DNA of 64,000 nt from SHZL01 sp963708905 (lineage in GTDB: Bacteria; Pseudomonadota; Gammaproteobacteria; Xanthomonadales; SZUA-36). Below the pieces are notes generated by a model. It searched no databases. It was not told the origin of the DNA and saw only the letters and a program-made list of their open reading frames with translations. Every line of letters starts with the position of its first letter. Position 1 is the first letter of the stretch. Below are positions 1 to 8,881 of this stretch, piece by piece. Location of the stretch: positions 12,002-76,001 of the forward strand of contig CAVPUV010000009.1 in assembly GCA_963708905.1 (NCBI GenBank). Reading direction: 5' to 3'. A program made the position numbers and the translations under genes.

Positions 1-1
1 T

Positions 2-922
2 CTGTTTTTGACGGTGATGGCGATTGCCTTGTTGCGTACGCCGGCACGAGGCATGTCCATCCACGTCCTGCGCCTGGCGGTGTTCGGGCTGTTGGTGACG
101 GTGGTCTTTGGCGTGGTGCTCACCGCCACCCTGGGCGGCCTGCAATCGGTCTGGTCCCTGTTTACGCTGGTCGACGTTCACGTCGTCTGGGGCCTGGGCG
201 GTTGGGCGCTGATGCTGGTGATCGGAGTTTCCTTCCTGGTGGTGCCGATGTTTCAGCTCACGCCGGCTTATCCGCTATGGCTGACGCGCCTGGCGCCGGC
301 CGGCCTGCTCGCGGTGCTATGCCTGTGGTCGCTGCAACTCCTGCCTGGCGCCGGCCAGGCGCAGGCATGGCAGAACAGTGTATTGCTGGCGGGAATGTTG
401 CTGGCAGGGCTGTACGCTGTTGCCACCCTGTGGCTGCAATCGCGCCGCCGGCGCCTCAAGACCGATGTCACTTTCATCTATTGGCGTGGCGCCATGCTGG
501 CGCTGCTGGGCCTGGCTGCTTCCTGGCTGCTGCTTCAGGCACTGCCGCCGCTGGGCAGCCATGCACGCGCGCCGCTGTGGCTGGGCGTACTGGCCCTGTC
601 CGGCGTATTCCTGTCGGTCATCACCGGCATGCTGTACAAGATCATGCCCTTTCTCAACTGGCTGCACCTGCAGCAGGCTGGCGGAACTGCAGTGCCGGTT
701 CCCAACATGAAGCAGATGATTCCCCAGCCGGCGATGCGCGCTCAGATGCTGCTGCATTTCGCGGCCCTGGTATTGCTGCTGGCAGCGGTGTTATGGCCCG
801 CGCTGGCGCTGCCTGCCGGCCTGACCTTCAGCGCTTCCTGCCTGTGGCTGGAATGGAATCTGGCCGGCGCCGTGCGCGTGTATGCACAATGCAGAGCCAG
901 CATCCACGCCGCCAGGATTTAA
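2..922 (+). CDS. Polytopic membrane protein, 5' end cut by window edge
   Basis: The frame is open from the first bases, so the true start lies before the window; a TTG at 8 is only the first possible start inside it. About eight hydrophobic helices span the visible 304 residues. Between the sixth and seventh helices is the motif MLYKIMPFLNWLHLQ (near residue 210), which is rich in aromatic residues and His and recalls haem- or metal-handling membrane proteins of the NnrS/oxidase-subunit-I type. That link is a weak inference. The gene ends just before a multi-hairpin repeat. The specific function is not recognised. Confidence 0.7.
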   Translation: MFLTVMAIALLRTPARGMSIHVLRLAVFGLLVTVVFGVVLTATLGGLQSVWSLFTLVDVHVVWGLGGWALMLVIGVSFLVVPMFQLTPAYPLWLTRLAPAGLLAVLCLWSLQLLPGAGQAQAWQNSVLLAGMLLAGLYAVATLWLQSRRRRLKTDVTFIYWRGAMLALLGLAASWLLLQALPPLGSHARAPLWLGVLALSGVFLSVITGMLYKIMPFLNWLHLQQAGGTAVPVPNMKQMIPQPAMRAQMLLHFAALVLLLAAVLWPALALPAGLTFSASCLWLEWNLAGAVRVYAQCRASIHAARI

Positions 923-1068
923 GGAAACTCTGATCACTTGAGAGTTTCCGTGGCACAGGGATGTGCCACCATTTTCAATGAATGTAGTTCATTGAAAATG
1001 AAGCCAAACAAAAATCACATTTTTTGTTTGGCGTGCTCTGATAATTCATGGATGAATTATTCAGAGCT
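923..1068. repeat. Multi-hairpin intergenic palindromic repeat, copy 1
   Basis: Five hairpins follow one another without a gene: GGAAACTCT/AGAGTTTCC (923-949), TGGCAC/GTGCCA (951-968), ATTTTCAATGAA/TTCATTGAAAAT (972-999), GCCAAACAAAAA/TTTTTGTTTGGC (1003-1032) and CTCTGA...TCAGAG (1036-1066). The GGCAC hairpin and the TTTTCAATGA hairpin recur in the same order at 34426-34571 and 58250-58398. It lies between convergent genes, so it may also act as a bidirectional terminator. Confidence 0.7.
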
Positions 1069-1070
1069 TA

Positions 1071-1544
1071 TTAATTTCCCGGGATGAGCGCATTGCACTG
1101 GACTTCCACGCGGGCACTCAGCGCCAGGCCGTTGGCGCCAAAAGCGGAGCGGGCCGGCATTTTTTCCGCTTTGAAATAGGTGAAGTAAACCTCATTGAAA
1201 GTCCCCCACTCGGCGATGTCTGCCAGGAATACCATACAATTGATGACGTGATCCATGTCCGAGCCATATTCCTCGACCGTCATTTTGATATTGTCCATGG
1301 TTTGCCGGGACTCGGCCTGAATGCCGCCTTCCACCAGTTTATTGCTGCCCGCTGCAAGCCCGACTTGGCCGGAAAGGTAAAGCATGTTGCCAACCCGGAC
1401 CGCGGCTGAGAACGGCAGCTTGTTGTCGATGAAAGCCTGCGGCCGCAAGTGTTCCATAGCGGTTACGGCGGGCTTCTCCCCGGCCATTGCGGCGGAAAAT
1501 GCACAAGATGTCAGCACCAGAGTCAATGCGATCAGTTTTTTCAT
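1071..1544 (-). CDS. Secreted RidA/YjgF family protein
   Basis: The protein starts with a clear signal peptide (MKKLIALTLVLTSCAFSAAMA), followed by a RidA/UK114 fold of about 130 residues containing SGQVGL, TMDNIKM and the C-terminal PARSAFGANGLALSARVEVQC. RidA-type proteins hydrolyse reactive enamine/imine intermediates; exported homologues are common but poorly characterised. I chose the ATG at 1544 because a GGAG lies 8 nt upstream and the signal peptide starts there; the frame extends 17 codons further without a good ribosome site. Family assignment is firm, substrate unknown. Confidence 0.85.
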   Translation of the reverse strand: MKKLIALTLVLTSCAFSAAMAGEKPAVTAMEHLRPQAFIDNKLPFSAAVRVGNMLYLSGQVGLAAGSNKLVEGGIQAESRQTMDNIKMTVEEYGSDMDHVINCMVFLADIAEWGTFNEVYFTYFKAEKMPARSAFGANGLALSARVEVQCNALIPGN

Positions 1545-1647
1545 GGTGGTTGCTCCAGGTTCAGGAAGAACAGGGTCAGAGTAACAATACCTCATTCAGC
1601 GGTGTGGCACAGTCGACAGCCATGGCAGCAGATGATATATATTCACC

Positions 1648-2418
1648 ATGACCTATTCCAATGCCTCGCGCCATCACCGGCCTGATTGTGCCTTCACCGT
1701 ATCAGCGCGCAGCAAGCCGCCCGAGGTGCCCGTGTTCCGGTTTTTGCGCCGTCATTTCGGCTACATTCCGCTGGGCAGTATCGGCAGCATGTTTGGTTTC
1801 GTCGAGCGCTCCACGCTTTACGGCGGCAGGAAGTTCCACGGCCGCGAGCTGTCCGGGCGGGATGTGGCCCAGCTCAACAATGCCGGCATCGGTATTCGCA
1901 TTCCCCTGTCGAACCATTTCGCCACGCAAGGGGAGTACGAACAATGCATGCCGTTGCTGGAAAAGTATCATCACGAACCCAATTCGGTCATCGTGACCAA
2001 CGACGATCTGGCGCAGTGGATTCGCGCGGACTTCCCGCAATACCGCATCGACGCCAGTGTGATCAAGAACATCAATAACCTGAAAAAGCTGCGCAAGGCG
2101 CTGGAGATCTACGACGAGGTGGTGCTGCCGATGACCTCGAACGAGGATCTTCCTTTCCTTGAATCCATAGTGGACAAGCACCGCATCACGCTGTTTGCCA
2201 ATGCCGGTTGCGCCTTCACCTGCCCGTCCAAAACCTGTTACGTGTCGGTGTCAAAAAGCAACAAGGGCGATCGGGAACAGCCGTTCGTCTGCTCGCAGTC
2301 CACCAAGGAGCGCGAGCAGCTGGGCATGATCGACTTTGAACTGCAACCGCTGGTGGAACTGGGCTTTCGCAGTTTCAAGATGCTGCGCCCTGCGCCGGGG
2401 ATGATGACGGGGTTTTAG
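1648..2418 (+). CDS. Conserved hypothetical, possible U32-peptidase-like barrel
   Basis: The protein has 256 residues and no signal peptide or membrane segment. Alternating short motifs (VIVTNDDLAQWI, RIDASVIKNINN, EVVLPMTSNEDLPF, ITLFANAGCAFTCP, FRSFKMLRPAPG) read like successive beta-strand/helix units of a TIM-barrel. The phrase FANAGCAFTCPSKTCY followed by a late Cys recalls the cysteine clusters of U32/UbiU-like proteins. That resemblance is by eye only. It stands alone on the plus strand between two minus-strand genes, starting at an ATG without a strong ribosome site. Confidence 0.65.
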   Translation: MTYSNASRHHRPDCAFTVSARSKPPEVPVFRFLRRHFGYIPLGSIGSMFGFVERSTLYGGRKFHGRELSGRDVAQLNNAGIGIRIPLSNHFATQGEYEQCMPLLEKYHHEPNSVIVTNDDLAQWIRADFPQYRIDASVIKNINNLKKLRKALEIYDEVVLPMTSNEDLPFLESIVDKHRITLFANAGCAFTCPSKTCYVSVSKSNKGDREQPFVCSQSTKEREQLGMIDFELQPLVELGFRSFKMLRPAPGMMTGF

Positions 2419-2481
2419 CCCAAAACTCCGCACGCGTGCCGCGACGCCATCGTGGCTTCCGGTCTCAGACATTGAGCGCCT

Positions 2482-4161
2482 CTAGAACAAACCTTCGATT
2501 TCCTTGTCGCGACCGACGCCGATGTTTTCCGAAGAAGGTCTTGGCGGCAAGCCCGGCATGGTCATGATGTCACCACAGACGACGACGACAAATTCCGCGC
2601 CGGCTGCCAGGCGAATTTCCCTGATCGGGACTTCATGGCCGCTGGGCGCGCCCAGCAGCAGCGGGTCGGTTGAAAAGCTGAACTGGGTCTTGGCCATGCA
2701 TACGGGAAAATGCCCGTAGCCTGCTTCCTCCAGTTGGACGAACTGGGCCCGGACTTTCTTGTCGGCAATGATGTCTTCGGCGCCGTAGATCGTTCGCGCG
2801 ATATGCCTGGCCTTGTCCCACAGGCGCATGTCGTCATCATACAGAGTGCGATATTGCGCTTTCTGGTGTTCTATCATGTCGACAACACGCTCGGCCAGCG
2901 CCACGGCGCCTTGGCCTCCGTGCCGCCAATGCGAAGCGATGGTGCACTCGACCCCAAAGTCGGCACAGAATTTCTGTATCGCCGCGTGTTCCGCCCTGGT
3001 GTCAGCGCTGAAGTGATTGATGGCTACCGTGACGGGTACGCCGAACTGGCCAATATTTCTGATGTGGCGGCCTAAATTCTTGCAGCCTTTAAGCACGGCG
3101 TTGACGTTTTCCTCACTCAGGTTTTCCCTGGCCACACCGCCATGCATCTTCAATGCCTTGGCGGTGGCAACCAGAACGACGGCGTCGGGGTGCAGGCCGG
3201 CCTTGCGACATTTGATGTCGAAGAATTTTTCGGCGCCCAGATCGGCGCCAAAGCCTGCCTCGGTGACGACATAGTCAGCCAGTTTCAATGCGGTCCTGGT
3301 GGCGATGACGGAATTGCAACCATGGGCGATATTGGCAAACGGCCCACCGTGCACGAACGCGGGATTGTTCTCCAGGGTTTGCACGATATTGGGCTGGAAT
3401 GCATCCCGCAGCAGTGCGGTCAAAGCGCCTTCCGCTTTAAGTTGATGCGCCGTGACGGGTTCGAGTTTACGGGTATAACCGATGACGATTTTGCCGATTC
3501 TGTGCCTGAGATCGTCCAGGTCCCTGGCGAGACAGAAAATGGCCATGATTTCAGATGCCGCGGTAATATCAAAACCGGACTGGCGCGGAATGCCGTTGCC
3601 CGGACCACCCAGACCGGTGGTGATATCACGCAAGGCCCGGTCATTGGTATCGGACACCCGCCGCCAGGTAATGCGTCGCGGGTCGATATTCAACGGGTTG
3701 TCCCAATGAATGTGATTGTCGATGATGGCGGCCAGCAGATTATTGGCGGCACTGATGGCGTGGAAGTCACCGGTAAAGTGCAGGTTGATATCCGTCATCG
3801 GCACGACCTGGGAATAACCGCCGCCGGCGGCGCCGCCCTTCATGCCAAAGCAGGGTCCGAGGCTGGGTTCGCGCAGGCATATAATGGATCTCTTGCCCAG
3901 CTTGCACAGTGCATCACTAAGACCGACCGTGGTTGTGGTCTTGCCTTCACCGGCCGGGGTTGGAGAAATCGCGGTGACCAGAATCAACTTGCCGTTGGGC
4001 CTGGCGTCGAGGCTCTCAAGAAAGTCATAGCCGATCTTGGCCTTGTCATGGCCGTAGGGAATGAGCTGGTTTACGGCTATTCCCAGCCTGGCAGCCACTT
4101 CGGCAATGGGCAGCGTATGCGCGGCTCGTGCAATTTCCAAATCTGAATGCATGGTTGTCAT
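2482..4161 (-). CDS. fhs: Formate--tetrahydrofolate ligase
   Basis: This 559-residue cytosolic enzyme makes 10-formyl-THF from formate, THF and ATP, feeding one-carbon metabolism. The P-loop region SPTPAGEGKTTTTVGLSDAL (about residues 66-85), the LREPSLGPCFGMKGGAAGGG segment and the FTGDFHAI and EAGFGADLGAEKF blocks are all diagnostic. Length matches the family. Its ATG overlaps the TGA of rlmJ (ATGA at 4158-4161), so translation of the two is probably coupled. An MTHFR-like gene at 38.3 kb is the only other C1 enzyme in the window. Confidence 0.95.
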   Translation of the reverse strand: MTTMHSDLEIARAAHTLPIAEVAARLGIAVNQLIPYGHDKAKIGYDFLESLDARPNGKLILVTAISPTPAGEGKTTTTVGLSDALCKLGKRSIICLREPSLGPCFGMKGGAAGGGYSQVVPMTDINLHFTGDFHAISAANNLLAAIIDNHIHWDNPLNIDPRRITWRRVSDTNDRALRDITTGLGGPGNGIPRQSGFDITAASEIMAIFCLARDLDDLRHRIGKIVIGYTRKLEPVTAHQLKAEGALTALLRDAFQPNIVQTLENNPAFVHGGPFANIAHGCNSVIATRTALKLADYVVTEAGFGADLGAEKFFDIKCRKAGLHPDAVVLVATAKALKMHGGVARENLSEENVNAVLKGCKNLGRHIRNIGQFGVPVTVAINHFSADTRAEHAAIQKFCADFGVECTIASHWRHGGQGAVALAERVVDMIEHQKAQYRTLYDDDMRLWDKARHIARTIYGAEDIIADKKVRAQFVQLEEAGYGHFPVCMAKTQFSFSTDPLLLGAPSGHEVPIREIRLAAGAEFVVVVCGDIMTMPGLPPRPSSENIGVGRDKEIEGLF

Positions 4162-5099
4162 GTCCGTAATTCAACAGTCGGTATTTCTATCACAAATGTT
4201 CCTGCCGCATAAGGACAAGCCTGGGAGCCTGTCGGACTTAACACTGATCTACTCTCACCGACCAGTACCTGGCACTGAAAGAACCCGTCGCCGCCGGTGG
4301 CAAGCGCGGCCACCAGTTTTGGCAGCAGCGCAGTCATTTTTTCCAGCAGCATCCACGGTGGATTGATCACGATCATGCCCGCGGCGGACAAGCCTTTTCC
4401 ATGAGCATCACTGCTTACAGCCAATTCAAAACGCTGAATCCGTCGGATACCGCTGCCGCTGAATTTTTTTTCCAGTGCATCGATGCGGGTCCGATCCACC
4501 ACCGGATACCACAAGGCATAAATGCCCGTGGGAAACTTCTTATGGGCCCTGGCCACCGTCTCGAACACCTGCGCATAATCGGTTTTGACTTCGTACGATG
4601 GATCGACCAGCACCAGGCCGCGCTGCGAAACGGGCGGCAACAGGGATAACAGCCCTGTGAAGCCATCTTCGCGCATGACCCGGACGCGGCGATCTGCGGC
4701 AAACTGCTCTTGCAGCAGGACGAAATCCGCCGGATGCAGTTCAAATAGCCACGATCTGTCTGCGCTGCGTAAAAAATGCGCGGCGATCAGGGGGGAACCC
4801 GGATAGTAGTTCAGCGCCGCGGTAGGGTTGTATTTCTTCACGATGGCGAAATAGCTGGCAAGTTCCGGTAATGCTGTAGCGGTCAATTTGCCGATGCCTT
4901 TTTCGTATTCCTGCAATTTGTCCGCGTGTTCGGACCTCAAGTCATACAGACCGGCGCCGGCGTGTGTATCGATATAGTGAAAAGCGCGGTCTTTGCTGAC
5001 CAGGTGCTGCAGAATTTCGATGACGACAACGTGTTTGATGACGTTGGCGAAACCTCCGGCATGAAAAGAGTGGCGATAACTCAGCAAAGGATTTCCCAA
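4158..5099 (-). CDS. rlmJ: 23S rRNA (adenine-2030-N6)-methyltransferase RlmJ, extended C-terminus
   Basis: The N-terminus MGNPLLSYRHSFHAGGFANV and the DTHAGAGLYDL SAM-binding loop are characteristic of RlmJ, and the NPPWML block at about residue 250 is the catalytic (D/N)PPY/W-type motif. The enzyme methylates A2030 of 23S rRNA. The recognisable protein ends near LVGE (about residue 282). The last 31 residues are encoded by DNA containing GGAGCCTGTCGGACTTAA-type repeat sequence (about 4208-4250), a form of which also occurs at 7289-7310, so the tail looks acquired. The extension carries the reading frame into the start of fhs. Confidence 0.92.
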   Translation of the reverse strand: MGNPLLSYRHSFHAGGFANVIKHVVVIEILQHLVSKDRAFHYIDTHAGAGLYDLRSEHADKLQEYEKGIGKLTATALPELASYFAIVKKYNPTAALNYYPGSPLIAAHFLRSADRSWLFELHPADFVLLQEQFAADRRVRVMREDGFTGLLSLLPPVSQRGLVLVDPSYEVKTDYAQVFETVARAHKKFPTGIYALWYPVVDRTRIDALEKKFSGSGIRRIQRFELAVSSDAHGKGLSAAGMIVINPPWMLLEKMTALLPKLVAALATGGDGFFQCQVLVGESRSVLSPTGSQACPYAAGTFVIEIPTVELRT

Positions 5100-5116
5100 T
5101 AAGCCCGGGTGATATT

Positions 5117-5755
5117 TTAGCGCGAGGACGCCGGCGTCTCTGGCTTTCTGGTCAGGTGAAACCAGGCAAACTTCTGTTCCCTGTTTGCCGGGGTGATATG
5201 CATTTCGGTTTTCGCCTCAACCAGCTCGAAACCTGTTCCCAGTTCAGCCATCAATTTTTCCGCATCATACTGGACAATATCCAGGCCGCTGCACTTGACC
5301 GGTCCGCCGATGGCAAATGCCGCGATGATGAGATGTCCACCCGGCTTTAATGCTCGTTTCATGACATTGACATAGCGGCGCCTGTCGGATGGATCAGTCA
5401 AAAAATGGAACACCGCCCGGTCGTGCCAAAGGGAAAAGGGATGCGGTGGATTAAAATCGACAATGTCTTCGACATACCATTCCACCCCGTGTGCTTTATC
5501 CCCAAGCCGTGCTTTGGCATGGTCCAGTGCGCTGGCGGAAATATCCAGGACCGCGATCCGGGTATAACCTTCATGGCACAGGCAATCCACCAGCACGGAG
5601 GCGCCGCCTCCGACATCGATCATCGGCTCAGCAAGCGAAAGATGGGTATTACGGATCAGTTGCAAGGATAACCCCGGGTCTTTCTGGTACCAGCTGACCT
5701 CCGTTGGCGATTTGTCGTGATAGATACTTTCCCAGTGTGCTTGTCTGCCCGGCAT
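5117..5755 (-). CDS. Class I SAM-dependent methyltransferase
   Basis: The 212-residue protein begins MPGRQAHWESIYHDKSPTEVSW and has the SAM motif MIDVGGGASVLVDCL (about residues 46-60), the acidic loop ending AVLDIS, and the later post-motif LKPGGHLIIAAFA. Proteins of this layout are annotated as class I/TehB-like methyltransferases; the substrate is unknown. I chose the ATG at 5755 (GAAGGA upstream): the longer open frame would run antisense into the neighbouring cupin gene. It follows that gene by about 40 nt and may share its transcript. Confidence 0.85.
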   Translation of the reverse strand: MPGRQAHWESIYHDKSPTEVSWYQKDPGLSLQLIRNTHLSLAEPMIDVGGGASVLVDCLCHEGYTRIAVLDISASALDHAKARLGDKAHGVEWYVEDIVDFNPPHPFSLWHDRAVFHFLTDPSDRRRYVNVMKRALKPGGHLIIAAFAIGGPVKCSGLDIVQYDAEKLMAELGTGFELVEAKTEMHITPANREQKFAWFHLTRKPETPASSR

Positions 5756-5795
5756 AGCCGCGTCCTTCGTCACTGTCCCGTTCCTTGCCTGTTGC

Positions 5796-6212
5796 TCATT
5801 CCTGTTTGACCGTGACCGGCAGGTCCTTGATTCCGGCATAGAAAACAATGATCTCCGCCGGTACGTCGCCATCATTGATACCGTGATGCCAGGTATCGAC
5901 CAGCTCCACAAGGGCGTCTCCCGCCTTGAGATGCAGCGTTTTCCCATCCCGGGTGACCACCGTGAGTTCGCCGCTGAGCAGCACGCCGGCATTGATGAAG
6001 GGATGTTTATGCCAGGGCAATTCGGTCTTCGGCGGGATGGTCATTTTCAAGATGGTGACTTCCGGCGCGCCTTGCGGGTAGCCGGGTAAGGCCTCTCCAT
6101 TCCAACTGCTGGTGGCCCTGGCCAGGGTTTCCACCCCGGTGCTGTTGCTGTCGCGGGCGTAAACAGGAAATGCCGTAAGGGCCAGAAACACGACGCATAA
6201 TATTGTTCTCAA
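5796..6212 (-). CDS. Secreted cupin-domain protein
   Basis: A single cupin barrel follows a short signal peptide ending VYA. Metal-binding cupin motifs are visible: LPWHKHPFINAGVLLSGEL (motif 1) and GDALVELVDTWHHG (motif 2), with His residues as expected for a metal centre. I chose the TTG at 6212 because AAGGAG sits 6 nt before it and it gives a compact signal peptide; an upstream ATG at 6263 has no such site. It is likely periplasmic and of unknown substrate, possibly co-transcribed with the methyltransferase downstream. Confidence 0.8.
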   Translation of the reverse strand: MRTILCVVFLALTAFPVYARDSNSTGVETLARATSSWNGEALPGYPQGAPEVTILKMTIPPKTELPWHKHPFINAGVLLSGELTVVTRDGKTLHLKAGDALVELVDTWHHGINDGDVPAEIIVFYAGIKDLPVTVKQE

Positions 6213-6307
6213 CTTCTGCTCCTTGGTTCGCGCAAGAAAGTAAGTTCTGCATTGTAGCTCCAAAACCAGTTATTCTTGGCAGTGTGCTGAATTGAAGGAA
6301 AACGGTG

Positions 6308-7288
6308 ATGAAAACCCATGCGATTCGACTGGAGCAATACGGCGCGCCCGAGGTCATGCAGTACGTCGGCATCGAACTGCCGGAACCCGGGCCCGGCGAG
6401 GTGCGCCTGAGACATACGGCGATCGGGCTCAACTTCATCGATATTTACTTCCGCACGGGACTGTACCCGGCCGAATTGCCGACTGGATTGGGCAGCGAGG
6501 CGGCCGGTGTCGTTGAAGCCATCGGCGACGGTGTTGACGGACTGGCCGCAGGCGCGCGGGTTGTTTACACCGGCCGTGCGCCGATGGACGCATATTCCGA
6601 GCGCAGGAATATTCGCGCCGACATGCTGGTGCCGATCCCGCCGGGCATAGCGGACGAGGAAGCGGCGTCGGTGTTGCTCAAGGGGCTGACAGCCTGGTAT
6701 TTACTGCGGCGGAGTTACCGTGTGCAGGCAGGCGACCCGATCCTCCTGTACGCCGCCGCCGGGGGCGTTGGCTCGCTTGCCAGTCAGTGGGCGCATCATC
6801 TCGGCGCGACCGTTATCGGCGTGGTCAGTAACGAGGCCAAGGCGGAACTGGCGCGATCGCAGGGCTGTCATCATGTGATCGTGTCAGGCCAAGACGATGT
6901 TGTGCGGCGGGTGCGCGAACTGACCGCAGGCGAGGGCGTTGCCGCGGTGTACGATTCGGTCGGTCGAGAAACGTTTTTCGCCTCACTCGACGCACTGCGG
7001 CCGCACGGGGTGATGGTCTCGTTCGGCAATTCGTCCGGTGCGGTCGAACCGTTCGCGCCGGCGGAACTGGCAAAACGGCATTCGCTGTACCTGACCCGCC
7101 CGGTGCTGTTCGACTTCATCAATACCCGCGAACGCCTGCTGGGGGCGGCCGCGGAGCTGTTCGCCCTGATGCAAAACTCGGTGATCAAGGTCCGCGTTAA
7201 CCAGCATTACCCGCTGGCCGAAGCGGCGCGGGCGCACCGCGATCTCGAAGCCCGTAAAACAACCGGTTCGACAGTTCTGATACCCTAG
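6308..7288 (+). CDS. qor: NADPH:quinone oxidoreductase (zeta-crystallin type)
   Basis: A 326-residue medium-chain dehydrogenase without structural zinc. Visible are the N-terminal ETGLNFIDIYFR-like block (IGLNFIDIYFRTGLYP), the GSEAAGVVEAIGDGV loop, and the Rossmann motif LLYAAAGGVGSLASQWAHHLGATVIG (about residues 143-168). C-terminal VFDS/YDSVGRETF and the AEAARAHRDLEARKTTGSTVLIP ending fit Qor. It catalyses one-electron quinone reduction with NADPH in the cytosol. AAGGA precedes the start; a GTG one codon earlier is the alternative. Confidence 0.92.
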   Translation: MKTHAIRLEQYGAPEVMQYVGIELPEPGPGEVRLRHTAIGLNFIDIYFRTGLYPAELPTGLGSEAAGVVEAIGDGVDGLAAGARVVYTGRAPMDAYSERRNIRADMLVPIPPGIADEEAASVLLKGLTAWYLLRRSYRVQAGDPILLYAAAGGVGSLASQWAHHLGATVIGVVSNEAKAELARSQGCHHVIVSGQDDVVRRVRELTAGEGVAAVYDSVGRETFFASLDALRPHGVMVSFGNSSGAVEPFAPAELAKRHSLYLTRPVLFDFINTRERLLGAAAELFALMQNSVIKVRVNQHYPLAEAARAHRDLEARKTTGSTVLIP

Positions 7289-7313
7289 GAGCCTGTCGCA
7301 GCTTAGTACTGTA

Positions 7314-8192
7314 CTAGGCCAGGGCCGCTGCAAACAGCGCCAGCAGGCGGTCCCAGGCACGTTCTGCCTGCGCTTCGTTATACACAGCCGAATCCGGGGG
7401 ACACCAGCCATGCAGGGTGCCCTCGTACACTTCGATTTCCGCCGGCAAAGCCGCCGCGGCAAAGGCCTTGCTCAACACGTCTTTCGCCTCCGGTTGTTTC
7501 TCGTCATCGTTGGCGGCAATCGCGATCAGGAAGTGGGCCTTCATCTGCGGGATCAGCAGATGCGGGCTGTCAGGCCCATCGCTCACCAGGCCGGCGCCGT
7601 GAAACGTCGCGGCCGCGCCAATGCGATCCGGAACGGTGGCTGCGGCGCGCATCACGATGGGTCCGCCCATGCAATAACCCGTGGTGCCAAGCTTGCGGTG
7701 GGTATCAACGACCGCTTGCTGATCGAGGAAGCCGGCGAAGGTCCGGGCATCAGCCACGTGCGTTTCGGCATTCAGTTGCTGGTACAGTGGCATCACCGTT
7801 TCGCGGATGGACGGTTCCTGGAAAGTGGCGCCCAGCGGCACCACAGGGGCTTTGGCGCTGCGATAATAAGGGTTGACCACCAACACGGCGTAACCGGATT
7901 CTGCCAGGCGCTTGCCGATCTGGCGGAAAGCCGGGCGCAGGCCGAGGATGTCCGGCCAGACGATAACGCCGGGATGGCGGCCAGAGGCGGGATGGACGAA
8001 ATAGCAATCCGCCGTGCCGTCAGGCGTGGGCACGTCGACCTCGCTTTCCGTTACATCAAACGCATCGGCAGCCCGCGGCAACAACGCCGTCAGCGCGGCG
8101 CCGGCAGCCAGGCAGCCGAACTCCCTGCGGGAAAGCAGTCCGGATTGCGCCAGGTACCTTTCGTTATCTTTCACCGTTTGAACGTCACACAT
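7314..8192 (-). CDS. Dienelactone hydrolase family protein with Tat-like leader
   Basis: This alpha/beta-hydrolase has a Tat-type leader (SRREFGCLAAGAALTALL). The nucleophile motif GYCMGG (Cys nucleophile, about residue 172), the VWPDILGLRPAFRQIG oxyanion region, and the late GTLHGW His complete a Cys-Asp-His triad as in carboxymethylenebutenolidases. Family members hydrolyse lactone or ester bonds. GGAGG lies 8 nt upstream of the ATG. The twin arginines suggest export. The 25-nt gap to convergent qor contains the GGAGCCTGTCG repeat type also found inside rlmJ. Confidence 0.87.
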   Translation of the reverse strand: MCDVQTVKDNERYLAQSGLLSRREFGCLAAGAALTALLPRAADAFDVTESEVDVPTPDGTADCYFVHPASGRHPGVIVWPDILGLRPAFRQIGKRLAESGYAVLVVNPYYRSAKAPVVPLGATFQEPSIRETVMPLYQQLNAETHVADARTFAGFLDQQAVVDTHRKLGTTGYCMGGPIVMRAAATVPDRIGAAATFHGAGLVSDGPDSPHLLIPQMKAHFLIAIAANDDEKQPEAKDVLSKAFAAAALPAEIEVYEGTLHGWCPPDSAVYNEAQAERAWDRLLALFAAALA

Positions 8193-8352
8193 CGCCCAGG
8201 TCCTCCGTGTTAACTTCAGCTTGCGGCAATTATATATTGCTCAGTATGCGCAATATAACGCAGGCGCAGCGAAAATTAAAAACACCACTTTTTACCTTTT
8301 GATTCGATGGGCCATTGCGTCAGCCGGGCTTGCGGAGCCGAAGCGCCAGCAT

Positions 8353-8733
8353 TCAGCCGTAACAGAATACGTCGAGTTTGTTGCCATCCAGGTCCCGGAA
8401 GTAGGCGGCGTAGAAACCCTCACCGCCCGCCGCGCGCAAGCCGGGAGGGCCTTCATCGGTACCGCCCAGTTCGAGCGCCTTGCTGTGCATCCGATCGACC
8501 TCTTCACGCGAACCAGCTGCAATGCCGGCCATCACGCCGTTACCTACAGTGGCTGGTTGGCCATCATAGGGTGTCATAATGCAGAGCATCGGTTTGTCCA
8601 TGGCTGCAGCCCAGGCGGAACCGCGGTCGCCGAATTCCATCATCCGCGTGACGCCCATCTCAGCCAACAGGGAGTCGTAGAAAGACCGGGCACGGGGCAG
8701 GTCGTTGGTGCCTAAAATGACGTAGCCAATCAT
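8353..8733 (-). CDS. VOC (glyoxalase/bleomycin-resistance) family protein
   Basis: The 126-residue protein MIGYVILGTNDLPRARSFYD... GFYAAYFRDLDGNKLDVFCYG has the paired beta-alpha-beta-beta-beta pattern of single-unit VOC proteins, ending in the standard DLDGNKLD motif. The ATG at 8733 follows GGAG by 8 nt; the longer open frame lacks homology-like sequence. It probably works as a small cytosolic dimer on an unknown metabolite. Confidence 0.87.
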   Translation of the reverse strand: MIGYVILGTNDLPRARSFYDSLLAEMGVTRMMEFGDRGSAWAAAMDKPMLCIMTPYDGQPATVGNGVMAGIAAGSREEVDRMHSKALELGGTDEGPPGLRAAGGEGFYAAYFRDLDGNKLDVFCYG

Positions 8734-8881
8734 AAAGATCTCCTTCGTAGTTTGGTCTGGTATTGGAACACTACAACGCCGGCGTGTAAATGGAACGAAA
8801 AAAGGTAGCGATATCGATCCCAAGGGGAGCTGGGTTGCGCACACGCTGCGGCCAGTTGAAAACCCCGGTATCACCCTGCCG

